A DNA stretch of 64,000 nt from Thiotrichaceae bacterium (lineage in GTDB: Bacteria; Pseudomonadota; Gammaproteobacteria; Beggiatoales; Beggiatoaceae): positions 62,001 to 126,000 of the forward strand of contig JAQTYU010000006.1 in assembly GCA_028688145.1 (NCBI GenBank), read 5' to 3'. Positions 1 to 7,750 of the stretch are shown here, one piece after another (the stretch's first letter is position 1; each line of letters opens with the position of its first letter). The notes under the pieces were generated by a model. It ran no database searches. It saw only the letters and a list, made by a program, of their open reading frames with translations, and was not told the DNA's origin. Made by a program: the position numbers and the translations under genes.

Positions 1-1937
1 TGCACCACTTCACCAGCCGCTAACTGGCGTAAATAATTGCGGACACGAAAGAGGTTTGCTGCTCCTAAAGAGCCTTCAAGTTCTAGTTGTTCAAGCGGCG
101 GATAAGTAATTGCAGTTTCTCTTTTAAGAAATTCAAACAGTCTCAAATTCTCTAATTTAGGTAATTTGAATAATTCATCATCCAATTTTTCTAATGTCTT
201 ATTTTCCCCTATATTTAATGTAGTTAAATGAAAGAGTTTTTCTATCCCTGACAAGCTGTTTAATTGGTTATTCCCCAAATCTAAAGAAGAGAGATTGACC
301 AACTTTTCTATCCCTGACAGACTGCTTAATTGGTTATAACTCAAATCTAAAGAAGAGAGATTGACCAGTGTTTCTAGCCCTGACAGACTACCTAATTGGT
401 TATACCTCAAATCTAAAGAAGAGAGATTGACCAATGTTTCTAGCCCTGACAGGCTGCTTAATGGGTTAGAACTCAAAGATAAAGAAGAGAGATTGAGCAG
501 CATTTCTATCCCTGACAGACTGCTTAATTCGTTAGAACTCAAATCTAAAGAAAAGAGATTGAGCAGCATTTCTATCCCTGACAGACTGCTTAATGGGTTA
601 GAACTCAAATTTAGAGAAGAGAGATTAACCAGCGTTTCTAGCTCTGACCAACTGCTCAATTGGTTAGAACTCAAATTTAGAGAAGAGAGATTGACCAATT
701 TTTCTATCCCTGACAGGCTGCTCAATTGGTTAGAACTCAAATTTAAAGAAGAGGGATTGACCAGCGTTTCTAGCCCTGACAGGCTGTTTAATTCGTTAGA
801 ACTCAAATCTAAAGAAGAGAGATTGACCAGCGTTTCTAGCCCTGACAGGCTGTTTAATTCGTTAGAACTCAAATCTAAAGAAGAGAGATTGACCAGCGTT
901 TCTAGCCCTGACAAGCTGTTTAATTCGTTAGAACTCAAATCTAAAGAAGAGAGATTGACCAGCGTTTCTAGCCCTGACAGGCTGCTCAATTGGTTAGAAC
1001 TCAAATTTAGAGAAGAGAGATTGACCAGCGTTTCTAGCCCTGACAGGCTGCTTAATTGGTTATAACTCAAATCTAAAGAAGAGATGTTGACCAGCGTTTC
1101 TAGCCCTGACAGGCTGCTTAATTGGTTTCTACTCAAATCTAAAGAAGAGAGATTGACCAGCGTTTCTATCCCTGACAGGCTGCTTAATGGGTTATTCCTC
1201 AAATTTAAAGAAGAGAGATTGACCAGCGTTTCTATCCCTGACAGGCTGCTTAATTGGTTAGAACTCAAATCTAAAGAAGAGAGATTGACCAGCGTTTCTA
1301 GCCCTAACAGGCTGTTTAATCGGTTATAACTTAAATCTAAAGAAGAGAGATTGACCAATGTTTTTAGCCCTGACAGGTTGTTTAATTGGTTAATACTTAA
1401 ATCTAAAGAAGAAAGATTGATCAGTGTTTCTAGTCCTGATGTTTCTCTCAATCTATTTCTACTAACATCCAACTCCGTGAGCTTTTCTAATTTCAACACC
1501 CAGTCAGGAATCTGAGTTAAACGATGATTACTAATTTCTAAAGCGGTTAAATTGGGCAGTTCAAAAATATGTTCGGGCGCGTCATGAGAAAATAATGTCA
1601 GTTTTAAACCGATAATATTTTTAGGCGGTAAATTTAACTTTACAAAATCCGCATAGTGCACAAATAAACCCGCCACATCTGCCACTTGCCGTAAAGGATT
1701 GCCACGTAAATCCAAGCGTTTCAACTGAGTTAATTGTTTAATCTCATCAGGCACAACTTGAATCGCATTATCGCGTAAATCGAGGCTTTCCAAGTGGCTT
1801 AAAGTAAACACTTCAGGCGGGATAGCAATCAGCCGAATTTCTCCAAAATCATCACATACACATAAATCCAAAGACTTCGCTTGTTTGGCGCGGCATTCCT
1901 CAATTTTCTTCAGAATAAAACTGGGAGTTTTGGGCAT
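1..1937 (-). CDS. Leucine-rich repeat protein, C-terminus beyond window edge
   Basis: An open frame on the minus strand starts at ATG 1937 (MPKTPSFILKKIEECRAKQA) and stays open to base 1, so the gene is partial. After a short helical N-terminus come a few 23-residue LRRs of ordinary sequence (for example LTQIPDWVLKLEKLTELDVS). About 18 almost identical 22-residue repeats follow, with consensus LVNLSSLDLSSNxLxSLSGLET, the SDS22/internalin type. The last visible part (about the final 65 codons) is non-repetitive and reads ENLRLFEFLKRE then RVRNYLRQL. In related proteins such a segment leads into a Roc/COR GTPase module, but that part is outside the window, so this is inference. The protein is probably cytoplasmic, as no signal peptide is visible. 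Partner or ligand is unknown. Plus-strand frames across the repeats are antisense shadows. Confidence 0.85.
   Translation of the reverse strand, partial: MPKTPSFILKKIEECRAKQAKSLDLCVCDDFGEIRLIAIPPEVFTLSHLESLDLRDNAIQVVPDEIKQLTQLKRLDLRGNPLRQVADVAGLFVHYADFVKLNLPPKNIIGLKLTLFSHDAPEHIFELPNLTALEISNHRLTQIPDWVLKLEKLTELDVSRNRLRETSGLETLINLSSLDLSINQLNNLSGLKTLVNLSSLDLSYNRLNSLLGLETLVNLSSLDLSSNQLSSLSGIETLVNLSSLNLRNNPLSSLSGIETLVNLSSLDLSRNQLSSLSGLETLVNISSLDLSYNQLSSLSGLETLVNLSSLNLSSNQLSSLSGLETLVNLSSLDLSSNELNSLSGLETLVNLSSLDLSSNELNSLSGLETLVNLSSLDLSSNELNSLSGLETLVNPSSLNLSSNQLSSLSGIEKLVNLSSLNLSSNQLSSWSELETLVNLSSLNLSSNPLSSLSGIEMLLNLFSLDLSSNELSSLSGIEMLLNLSSLSLSSNPLSSLSGLETLVNLSSLDLRYNQLGSLSGLETLVNLSSLDLSYNQLSSLSGIEKLVNLSSLDLGNNQLNSLSGIEKLFHLTTLNIGENKTLEKLDDELFKLPKLENLRLFEFLKRETAITYPPLEQLELEGSLGAANLFRVRNYLRQLAAGEVV
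240..1445 (-). repeat. 66-bp tandem repeat array coding LRRs, about 18 units
   Basis: The motif GATTGACC (plus strand) recurs at exact 66-base spacing: 293, 359, 425, 491 and on to 1349 and 1415. Each unit codes one 22-residue leucine-rich repeat on the minus strand. Units differ at only a few positions, and neighbouring units around 770-960 are nearly identical. That suggests recent expansion or gene conversion, and copy number likely to vary between strains. Confidence 0.92.
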
Positions 1938-2054
1938 GGTTTGGAGAAATCCTTGTGGGGTGAATGGGTAGTTTATACTAGAAATTGGGGGATTTAAAAA
2001 TATGAACAGAAGCTCCTAACTCCGAGGAAAATCCCAAAGTATTAACCCCTTTAA

Positions 2055-2133
2055 CTGCGCCCCTAAATCCCCTAAAAGGGACTTAAAGGCAAAAATCTTT
2101 TATGTTTGTTTAGCCCCCTAAAGGGAGGGCTGC
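2055..2133. repeat. Dispersed CCCCTAAA-type palindromic repeat
   Basis: The left part CTGCGCCCCTAAATCCCCTA and the right part TTAGCCCCCTAAAGGG are two halves of an imperfect palindrome. The same words occur at 6383-6495, 26209-26270, 32027-32139 and elsewhere in the window, always between genes. The rest of 1938-2211 shows nothing else. Confidence 0.7.
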
Positions 2134-2211
2134 GTCAAAGAAGCTAAAGATTAGGTATAATATACAGTTAAACAGAGATAATCCTTAACTAATTGATTAT
2201 TCTGATAAGAG

Positions 2212-2483
2212 ATGAATAGTTTAATCCCATATCTAAATACACTCAGTGACTCTCGTAAAGCCAAAAGTATTCGTCAACCTTCCTAAGGCTCAGTAATCGT
2301 CTTGATGTTCAAGAGTTATGTGAGGCATTTAATCAATGGATGTTGAATCATTATAAGCCAGAGCTTATCGCCATTGATGGGAAAAGCATTAATAGCACGG
2401 TCAGTTATTGTCATGATTCGCAGCAGAACTTAATGGCTTTGCTTCAGGGTGTTGGGGGTGCAGTAAAACGTTTTAAAACCTGA
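2212..2483 (+). pseudogene. ISAs1-family transposase remnant (N-terminal part)
   Basis: An ATG at 2212 opens MNSLIPYLNTLSDSRKAKSI and soon meets a stop. The reading then continues in another frame from about 2290 as LDVQELCEAFNQWMLNHY followed by PELIAIDGKSINS, up to a stop at 2481. The IAIDGK word before a serine/threonine stretch is typical of ISAs1-type (DDE_Tnp_1-associated) transposases. The gene is frameshifted and lacks its C-terminal two thirds, so it is dead. A C-terminal remnant of the same family lies at 9914-10075 on the other strand. Confidence 0.65.
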
Positions 2484-2569
2484 CAGGTCTTAAATTTTGG
2501 GCGAGCGAAAAACTAGGCTGGAATTTTAGAAATTAAAAATTTTGGGATTTAAAACAGATGAAAATAAGA

Positions 2570-2644
2570 TGGTGGGCGATACTGGGTTTGAACCAGTGAC
2601 CCCTGCCGTGTGAAGGCAGTGCTCTACCACTGAGCTAATCGCCC
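2570..2644 (-). tRNA. tRNA-Val (anticodon CAC)
   Basis: The reverse complement begins GGGCGATTAGCTCAGTGG and ends in the matching acceptor strand ATCGCCC-A-CCA, with CCA encoded. The anticodon arm is CTGCC-TTCACAC-GGCAG, a 5-bp stem and 7-base loop with anticodon CAC, reading GUG valine codons. The T arm contains GGTTCAAAC. Length is 75 nt. It lies alone, between a transposase remnant and the sigma-54 activator gene. Confidence 0.93.
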
Positions 2645-2739
2645 TACTTTGTAGGAACGTGAATTTTACGGCTTACACGTCATTTCGTCAAATATTTTTT
2701 ATGGCGACCTTGGTTTATCAAAAACAACGCCTGCTTATT

Positions 2740-3702
2740 TTATGAATCAATCGTGTATTTTTTCATACGATACAATAAGGTATCGCGGCTTAAGCCCAAC
2801 AAACGCGCCGCTTGGCTACAATTGCCATAAGTCCGCGCCAACGCCTGACGAATTAAATGCACTTCCAATTTTTCCAAACTAATCCCTGCTTCTGGCAAAT
2901 CAAAACTGCTGATTTCATTCGGCGCAGCGACTTGTTTTTCTTGGAATTCGCTGGGCAAATCTGAAACATCTAGTGTTTGTCCGCTGTGAAAAATCACCAT
3001 GCGTTCACAAAAATTTTTCAATTCACGCACATTGCCCGCCCATGAATATTCACTCAAATATTTTAAACAGGTGCGGCTAAATTGGGGCGCAGGAGCTTGA
3101 TAACGTTTTGCAAAAGTTTGGCTGAAATGCGCGAGCAATAATTTTATATCGGCTTTGCGCTCTCGCAACGGTGGAATTTCCAAAGGCACAATATTCAAAC
3201 GATAGTATAAATCTTGCCGAAAACGCCCTGCTTTCACTTCGGCATTTAAATCGCGATTGGTGGCGGCAATAATTCGCGCTTCGATTTTTTCAGGCTGGGT
3301 TTTCCCCAAAGTCTGACATTCACCATTTTCCAAAAATCGCAATAATTTTGCCTGCACATTCAGCGGCAATTCCCCGATTTCATCTAAAAATAACGTGCCT
3401 TGATGTGCGGCTTGAATACGCCCTTGTTGATGGTTTTCTGCGCCTGTGAACGCGCCTTTGCGATGTCCGAATAATTCAGATTCTGCCAATTGTTCAGGCA
3501 AGGCGGCACAATTCACGGTAATAAATGCTGCATTCGCCCGTCGACTGCTTTGATGAAGCGCGTGGGCAAATAATTCTTTTCCCGTGCCACTTTCGCCTAA
3601 AATCAAAACGTTAGTGTCTAACATGGCGATCATGCGTGCTGCCCGAATCACGGTTTCTAAATTGCCCGATTGACTCAGCAAGCTAGCAAATGCGTCTTCC
3701 AT
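2740..3702 (-). CDS. Sigma-54-dependent transcriptional activator, PspF-like (no receiver domain)
   Basis: This 320-residue bacterial enhancer-binding protein consists almost only of the AAA+ core and a Fis-type helix-turn-helix. Visible motifs are Walker A GESGTGKE (36-43), the sigma-54 contact loop GAFTGA (83-88), Walker B LFLDEIGE (104-111), and a C-terminal HTH ending ARLLGLSRDTLLYRMKKY (near 297-315). No receiver, GAF or PAS domain precedes the core, as in PspF. Activity must therefore be set by a partner protein or by expression level. It is transcribed divergently from the MbnP-like gene. A GG-N10-GC promoter element and a dyad lie in the shared intergenic region, so it probably activates that neighbour; this is inference from position. 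The frame ends with YTIDS at 2740. Confidence 0.9.
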   Translation of the reverse strand: MEDAFASLLSQSGNLETVIRAARMIAMLDTNVLILGESGTGKELFAHALHQSSRRANAAFITVNCAALPEQLAESELFGHRKGAFTGAENHQQGRIQAAHQGTLFLDEIGELPLNVQAKLLRFLENGECQTLGKTQPEKIEARIIAATNRDLNAEVKAGRFRQDLYYRLNIVPLEIPPLRERKADIKLLLAHFSQTFAKRYQAPAPQFSRTCLKYLSEYSWAGNVRELKNFCERMVIFHSGQTLDVSDLPSEFQEKQVAAPNEISSFDLPEAGISLEKLEVHLIRQALARTYGNCSQAARLLGLSRDTLLYRMKKYTIDS

Positions 3703-3770
3703 AAGGTGTCCTGTGTGAAATGCCTGAAAATTGGGTGAAATGACCTGTTAGTTTTTCAAGTGATATAGCA

Positions 3771-3796
3771 ATTAATCAGTTAATTTATTGATTAAT
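3771..3796. promoter_or_regulatory. Dyad between activator gene and mbnP-like gene, candidate activator site
   Basis: A perfect 8-bp inverted repeat ATTAATCA / TGATTAAT has a 10-base spacer. It sits 15 bases upstream of the GG-N10-GC element, in the shared upstream region of the divergent sigma-54 activator. Position and symmetry suggest an upstream activating site or autoregulatory operator. AT-rich sequence makes chance symmetry possible. Confidence 0.4.
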
Positions 3797-3810
3797 AATC
3801 ATAAAATACT

Positions 3811-3827
3811 TTGGTATAAAAAATGCT
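3811..3827 (+). promoter_or_regulatory. Candidate sigma-54 (-24/-12) promoter of mbnP-like gene
   Basis: TTGGTATAAAAAATGCT has the invariant GG (3813-3814) and GC (3825-3826) exactly ten bases apart, with T before each. The flanking CAC of the consensus is not kept, so this is a weaker match than those at 12771 and 13596. It lies 42 bases before the start codon at 3869 and faces away from a sigma-54 activator gene, which raises its credibility. Confidence 0.5.
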
Positions 3828-3868
3828 CTAATAGCTGCTTAATTCGTCGCTTTGAGGGCTAAATAAAC

Positions 3869-4801
3869 ATGATAAATCTTAAAAATTTTGCAGTGCTTGC
3901 AACTTGTGCGGCTATTTTAACAGCTTGTAATGGTGATAGTTCATCAAGTAGCAATGATACAACGCCCGCACCCGTGGTGACGAATACGCCTTTAAACATT
4001 AAGTTAAAATTTGCGGCAGCCGTCAATAATCAAGATTTCGTGTGTGGCACAACGTACAGCTCTGTGGGAACGGCAGTTGCGAATACTTACAAAATGACCG
4101 ATTTTCGCTTTTATGTGCACAATATCAAATTGTTAAAAGCTGATAGCTCGCAAGTTTCTGTCAGTTTGACCCAAGATAACAAGTGGCAAACCAGCAATGT
4201 TGCCCTGTTAGATTTTGAAAATGGCTGTTTGAACGGCACGCCCGAAACCAATAACCAAGTCGTTGGCACTGTGCCTTATGAAGCCAATCCAAATTACACA
4301 GGCGTGTGCGTTACTTTAGGTTTGCCTTTCAATTTAAATCACATTGATTCCAGCACCGCGCCTTCACCTTTGAATATCACAGGAATGTTGTGGTCTTGGA
4401 CGACGGGGCGCAAATTTGTGCGTATCGATGGCGTGGCTGACCCCGACGTATTAAAACAAAATTATTTTATTCACTTGGGCAGCACGGGCTGTGTGGACAC
4501 GACTAAAACAGGGATTGCACCCAGCAGCCCTTGCACTTATCCGAATACGGTTGAAATGTGTTTCAACAATTTTGACGTGAATAAAGATATTTTAGTCGCC
4601 GATGTGGCTGATGTGTTACGCGCCTCTAATTTGACCTATAACACTCCCAACACCGCTGCTGGCTGCATGTCGGGCAACAATGACCCTGAATGTATCGAAA
4701 TTTTGCCGCGCTTGGGTTTAGATTTCACTTATGCGGATGGGGTCAATCCCACGGTGAAATATCCGCGTCAAAACGATTTCTTAAAAGTTCGCAAACCCTA
4801 A
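3869..4801 (+). CDS. MbnP-like copper-binding lipoprotein (metallo-mystery pair, four-Cys type)
   Basis: This 310-residue protein has a lipoprotein signal (LTAC, Cys20) and a low-complexity Ser/Thr/Pro linker to about residue 40. Its MbnP-family hallmarks are the block MLWSWTTGRKFVRIDG (173-188), HLGSTGC (202-208), and several further Cys (59, 120, 147, 222, 231, 266, 275). In the characterized methanotroph protein, a tryptophan oxidized to kynurenine by the di-heme partner MbnH forms part of a copper site. Trp175 and Trp177 here are the obvious candidates, by inference. An MbnH-like gene lies 1.7 kb downstream. Predicted location is outer-membrane-anchored or periplasmic. No methanobactin precursor was seen nearby, so a methanobactin-independent copper role is likely. 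A hairpin follows at 4877, separating it from the permease. Confidence 0.85.
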   Translation: MINLKNFAVLATCAAILTACNGDSSSSSNDTTPAPVVTNTPLNIKLKFAAAVNNQDFVCGTTYSSVGTAVANTYKMTDFRFYVHNIKLLKADSSQVSVSLTQDNKWQTSNVALLDFENGCLNGTPETNNQVVGTVPYEANPNYTGVCVTLGLPFNLNHIDSSTAPSPLNITGMLWSWTTGRKFVRIDGVADPDVLKQNYFIHLGSTGCVDTTKTGIAPSSPCTYPNTVEMCFNNFDVNKDILVADVADVLRASNLTYNTPNTAAGCMSGNNDPECIEILPRLGLDFTYADGVNPTVKYPRQNDFLKVRKP

Positions 4802-4876
4802 TTGTTCCACCACATCGCGGCTTAGAGGTCAGCATGTAACCTGTAAGCCGTACTTTTAATTTGTTCCAGCACGCAA

Positions 4877-4925
4877 CAGTAAAACTATACATAAGTGGCA
4901 TCTTATTTATAGTTTTACTGTGTTT
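4877..4925 (+). terminator. Rho-independent terminator after mbnP-like gene
   Basis: CAGTAAAACTATA (4877-4889) is repeated as its exact reverse complement TATAGTTTTACTG (4908-4920), followed by TGTTTTTA. The rest of the 4802-5214 gap shows no gene. It holds an AT-rich leader with a purine-rich ribosome site AAGGAAAAGGA before 5215. Confidence 0.75.
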
Positions 4926-5214
4926 TTAATCACGAGTTTTAAATAATACTTTTTGAATATTTCACAGATTAATTATGTTGTTAAGTCAGTGAGGAAAGCT
5001 CTTTAAAAATTGTTTTCAATCGACAAACTTAGTGATTAGAAAAGTGTGTGAATAAATAGAATGCGGTTAGATTTGTCGTGAATTATGGAAGATTATATCC
5101 AGTGGCTTATACTGAACTCAGGTTTCGCAATACATCGCGATCCAAAAGGTAATAACAATATAACACTTTGTTATTACTACTCAGTTTAAAACATAAGGAA
5201 AAGGAAGTTATTTC

Positions 5215-6312
5215 ATGACTACAGCTACGCTCTCGTCATCGAGTCGTTATTATCGCCCGGGGCTTATGATTATTGGCGCATTGCTAATTCTCTGTATTTT
5301 CTGGTTTACCTCGCGCTACCCCAGCTTGTTTTCAAAATCAGCACATTTAGGGCAAGCCGTGCCTAATATGGGGTATAGCAGTGAAGTCTGGAAAACAACG
5401 GCGACTACTCCGCTTTGGGAGCAAATACTTTATTCAGCTTTAAATTGGCTGGCGAGCATGAAAGTCGGCATGACTTTCGGGATTTTGTTCGGTGCTTTAT
5501 TGCACACCGTGCTGCAATATTACCCCATGAAAATAGGCAGTAACCTGTATTTAAACTCTTTAAAAGGGGCTTTAGTCGGTATCCCTATGGGCGTTTGTGC
5601 TAACTGTGCCGTGCCTGCCGCCTGTGGTTTGACCCGTGGACATGGTCGTGTAGAAGTTGCTTTGGGCTTTTTATTCAGCTCGCCCAATTTTAACCCTGTG
5701 GTGGTTGCAATGACGTTCACCGCCTTGCCTTTGGCGATGAGCTTAACCAAATATGCAATTCTGCTGTTTATTATTTTGGTGGTCGTGCCGAGTTTAATTT
5801 CTTGGTTGGAACGCGATAAAACCTTGTCGATCTTGACCACGGAACGCGATGGCATGGTGGACTATAAAGCGGTGAATGAGGCTTTAGCGATGGGGCGCAC
5901 TGAGAAATTCTTGCCCGTCATGCGTGAAGTGCTGACGGAATATGTCAAAAACGTGTGGATGTTATTGAAGCCCACAGTGACGACGATGGTGTTAGCAAGT
6001 TTCCTCGCTGCATTGCTCATTATTTTAGTGCCTTGGCAACAATTGCTGGCTGAAATCACGCCTGCGCGTTTAGCACTGGTCAGCGTGATTTCAGTATTCA
6101 TGCCCATCCCGATTGCTTTGGATGTGATGTTTGCTAACCAATTGCAACAACAAGGGGTGCACGCAGGTTACGTCATGCTGTTCGCGATGACTTTAGGTAC
6201 GTTTAGCATTGTGCCAGCCACTTATTTATGGCGTGATGTTTCCAAAAAGTTAGCAGTTTCACTATTTTCTATTTTCGTCCTTACTGGGATTATTTTAGGC
6301 TTAGTGTTCTAA
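5215..6312 (+). CDS. Predicted permease, ArsP/DUF318 family
   Basis: The 365-residue polytopic membrane protein has hydrophobic segments near 17-33, 85-103, 118-136, 148-172, 177-192, 255-275 and 281-365. It contains the family's cysteine-bearing membrane motif GVCANCAVPAACG (126-138: Cys128, Cys131, Cys137) followed by a cytoplasmic RGHGR. Another half-motif, FMPIPIALDVMF, lies in the second half, as expected for two related halves. ArsP-type permeases export organoarsenicals, and other members are linked to metal handling. With MbnP- and MbnH-like genes on both sides, a role in metal transport is plausible, but the substrate is not shown. A good Shine-Dalgarno sequence precedes the start. 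A strong terminator follows, so it may be its own transcription unit. Confidence 0.75.
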   Translation: MTTATLSSSSRYYRPGLMIIGALLILCIFWFTSRYPSLFSKSAHLGQAVPNMGYSSEVWKTTATTPLWEQILYSALNWLASMKVGMTFGILFGALLHTVLQYYPMKIGSNLYLNSLKGALVGIPMGVCANCAVPAACGLTRGHGRVEVALGFLFSSPNFNPVVVAMTFTALPLAMSLTKYAILLFIILVVVPSLISWLERDKTLSILTTERDGMVDYKAVNEALAMGRTEKFLPVMREVLTEYVKNVWMLLKPTVTTMVLASFLAALLIILVPWQQLLAEITPARLALVSVISVFMPIPIALDVMFANQLQQQGVHAGYVMLFAMTLGTFSIVPATYLWRDVSKKLAVSLFSIFVLTGIILGLVF

Positions 6313-6340
6313 ACAAAACTTTTTGATTTAGCGTTCCCCA

Positions 6341-6377
6341 AGACAGCGAAACTAGCAATAGTTTCGCTGTCTTTTTT
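6341..6377 (+). terminator. Rho-independent terminator after permease gene
   Basis: AGACAGCGAAACT (6341-6353) and its exact reverse complement AGTTTCGCTGTCT (6360-6372) flank a 6-base loop. A T-run follows immediately. Confidence 0.92.
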
Positions 6378-6382
6378 AAAGC

Positions 6383-6495
6383 AGCCCCCAACCCCCTAAA
6401 GGGGGCTAAACATTAAAACAGCCCCTAAATCCCCTAAAGGGGACTTAAAACCGCTTTAATCTTTGTCTTTAGCCCCCTTTAGGGGGTTGGGGGCT
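6383..6495. repeat. Dispersed palindromic repeat, full-length copy (113 bp)
   Basis: The two 28-base ends (6383-6410 and 6468-6495) are perfect reverse complements, starting AGCCCCCAACCCCCTAAAGG. They flank a core with AGCCCCTAAATCCCCTAAAG. It carries no reading frame. The same end and core words recur at least seven more times in this window, which suggests a REP- or MITE-like family. It sits directly upstream of the mbnH-like gene, so its hairpin could lie in the transcript leader. Confidence 0.85.
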
Positions 6496-6529
6496 TTCGT
6501 TAATTTTTAAATATTTACAGGTATTCCTT

Positions 6530-7750
6530 ATGAAACAACTTTTCCACTTTTGCCTCTATTTAGGCATGTTATCCCTCAATGCCTGTGGTGGCGGCGGAGG
6601 TGACAGTGCTAGCAGTGCGAATAGTTCCACTGCAAGCACAAATTCAACCCCAACACCCACAAAAACCGTGTTCAGTTGGCAATTGCCCACAGGGTTTCCC
6701 GAGCCGCGCATTCCCGATGACAATCCCATCACCACGGAAAAAATCGCACTCGGCAAATATTTGTTTTATGACAATCGCTTATCAATTACCAATACTCAAG
6801 CCTGCGCAGGTTGCCATCTCCAAAACAAAGCCTTTACCGACGGTTTAAAAACCGCCATCGGTTCGACGGGCGACGCGCTGGTACGCAACAGCATGAGCTT
6901 GACTAACGTGGTTTATAACTCGCGTTTTAATTGGGCAAATCCCCAGCTGAAAACCTTGCACGCACAAGCCAAAGTCCCGATGTTTGCTGAGTTTCCCGTG
7001 GAATTGGGCTGGAGCAATAACGAGCAAAAAATTCTGGATCGCTTACGGGTTGAACCTTTGTACAAAGATTTATTTACAAAAGCCTTTCCCAATGAAACTG
7101 AGCCGTTCACTGAAGGCAATGTCGCCAAAGCGATTGCGAATTTTGTGAGCACTTTAATTTCAGGCAATTCAAGCTATGACCAAGTGATTTATCAACAAAA
7201 GACCGCTGCGATGTCAGATTCCGCAAAACGGGGTCGAGATTTATTTTTCTCAGAACGATTGGAATGTTTTCACTGCCACGGCGGTTTTAATTTTTCCCAG
7301 TCAGTCAACCATCAAGGCACAGTTTTCGACGAAATCGAATACCACAATAACGGTTTATATAATTTAGAAAATAAAGGCTTATATCCGATGAATAACCGTG
7401 GCTTATGGGATGTGACTTTCATAAATGAAGATATGGGACGTTTTCGCGCTCCTACTTTGAGAAATATCGAATTAACAGCCCCTTATATGCACGATGGTTC
7501 GATTGCGACGCTGGAAGAAGTTTTAGAACATTACGCACGCGGCGGGCGTTTAATTGAAAGCGGCGAATTTGCAGGCGACGGGGCAAAAAATCCGTATAAA
7601 AGTAATTTAATCAATGGTTTTGTCCTAACCACAGACGAAAAACAAGATGTAATCAACTTTCTCAAAAGCCTGACCGATTGGGAATTTATCTGTAATCGCA
7701 ACTTCAGCGATCCTTTTGGCAACCAACCCATGCACGCAAAATGTCAATAA
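6530..7750 (+). CDS. MbnH-like di-heme c-type enzyme (lipoprotein)
   Basis: The 406-residue protein has a lipoprotein signal (LNAC, Cys19), a glycine/serine/threonine-rich linker to about 45, and a bacterial di-heme cytochrome c peroxidase/MauG-type fold. Two c-heme motifs are visible: CAGCH (92-96) and CFHCH (246-250). The opening GFPEPRIPDDNP (55-66) with LGKYLFYDNRLS (74-85) is characteristic of the MbnH branch. APYMHDGS (317-324) probably carries a distal ligand. In the known system MbnH oxidizes a tryptophan of MbnP to kynurenine, making it bind copper. The lipid anchor would keep the enzyme beside its lipoprotein partner. The stop overlaps the next gene by 10 bases, so translational coupling with 7741 and 8618 is likely. 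Confidence 0.86.
   Translation: MKQLFHFCLYLGMLSLNACGGGGGDSASSANSSTASTNSTPTPTKTVFSWQLPTGFPEPRIPDDNPITTEKIALGKYLFYDNRLSITNTQACAGCHLQNKAFTDGLKTAIGSTGDALVRNSMSLTNVVYNSRFNWANPQLKTLHAQAKVPMFAEFPVELGWSNNEQKILDRLRVEPLYKDLFTKAFPNETEPFTEGNVAKAIANFVSTLISGNSSYDQVIYQQKTAAMSDSAKRGRDLFFSERLECFHCHGGFNFSQSVNHQGTVFDEIEYHNNGLYNLENKGLYPMNNRGLWDVTFINEDMGRFRAPTLRNIELTAPYMHDGSIATLEEVLEHYARGGRLIESGEFAGDGAKNPYKSNLINGFVLTTDEKQDVINFLKSLTDWEFICNRNFSDPFGNQPMHAKCQ

Noticed and set aside
361..1329. Long plus-strand frames of repeated TSVSSPDRLLNWLELKS type
   Set aside because: They are the antisense of the LRR gene. The 66-base period keeps them open. The minus strand gives a sensible LRR protein with a start at 1937.
240..1445. 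CRISPR-like regular array
   Set aside because: Units are contiguous 66-base coding repeats without unique spacers, and they translate as LRRs.
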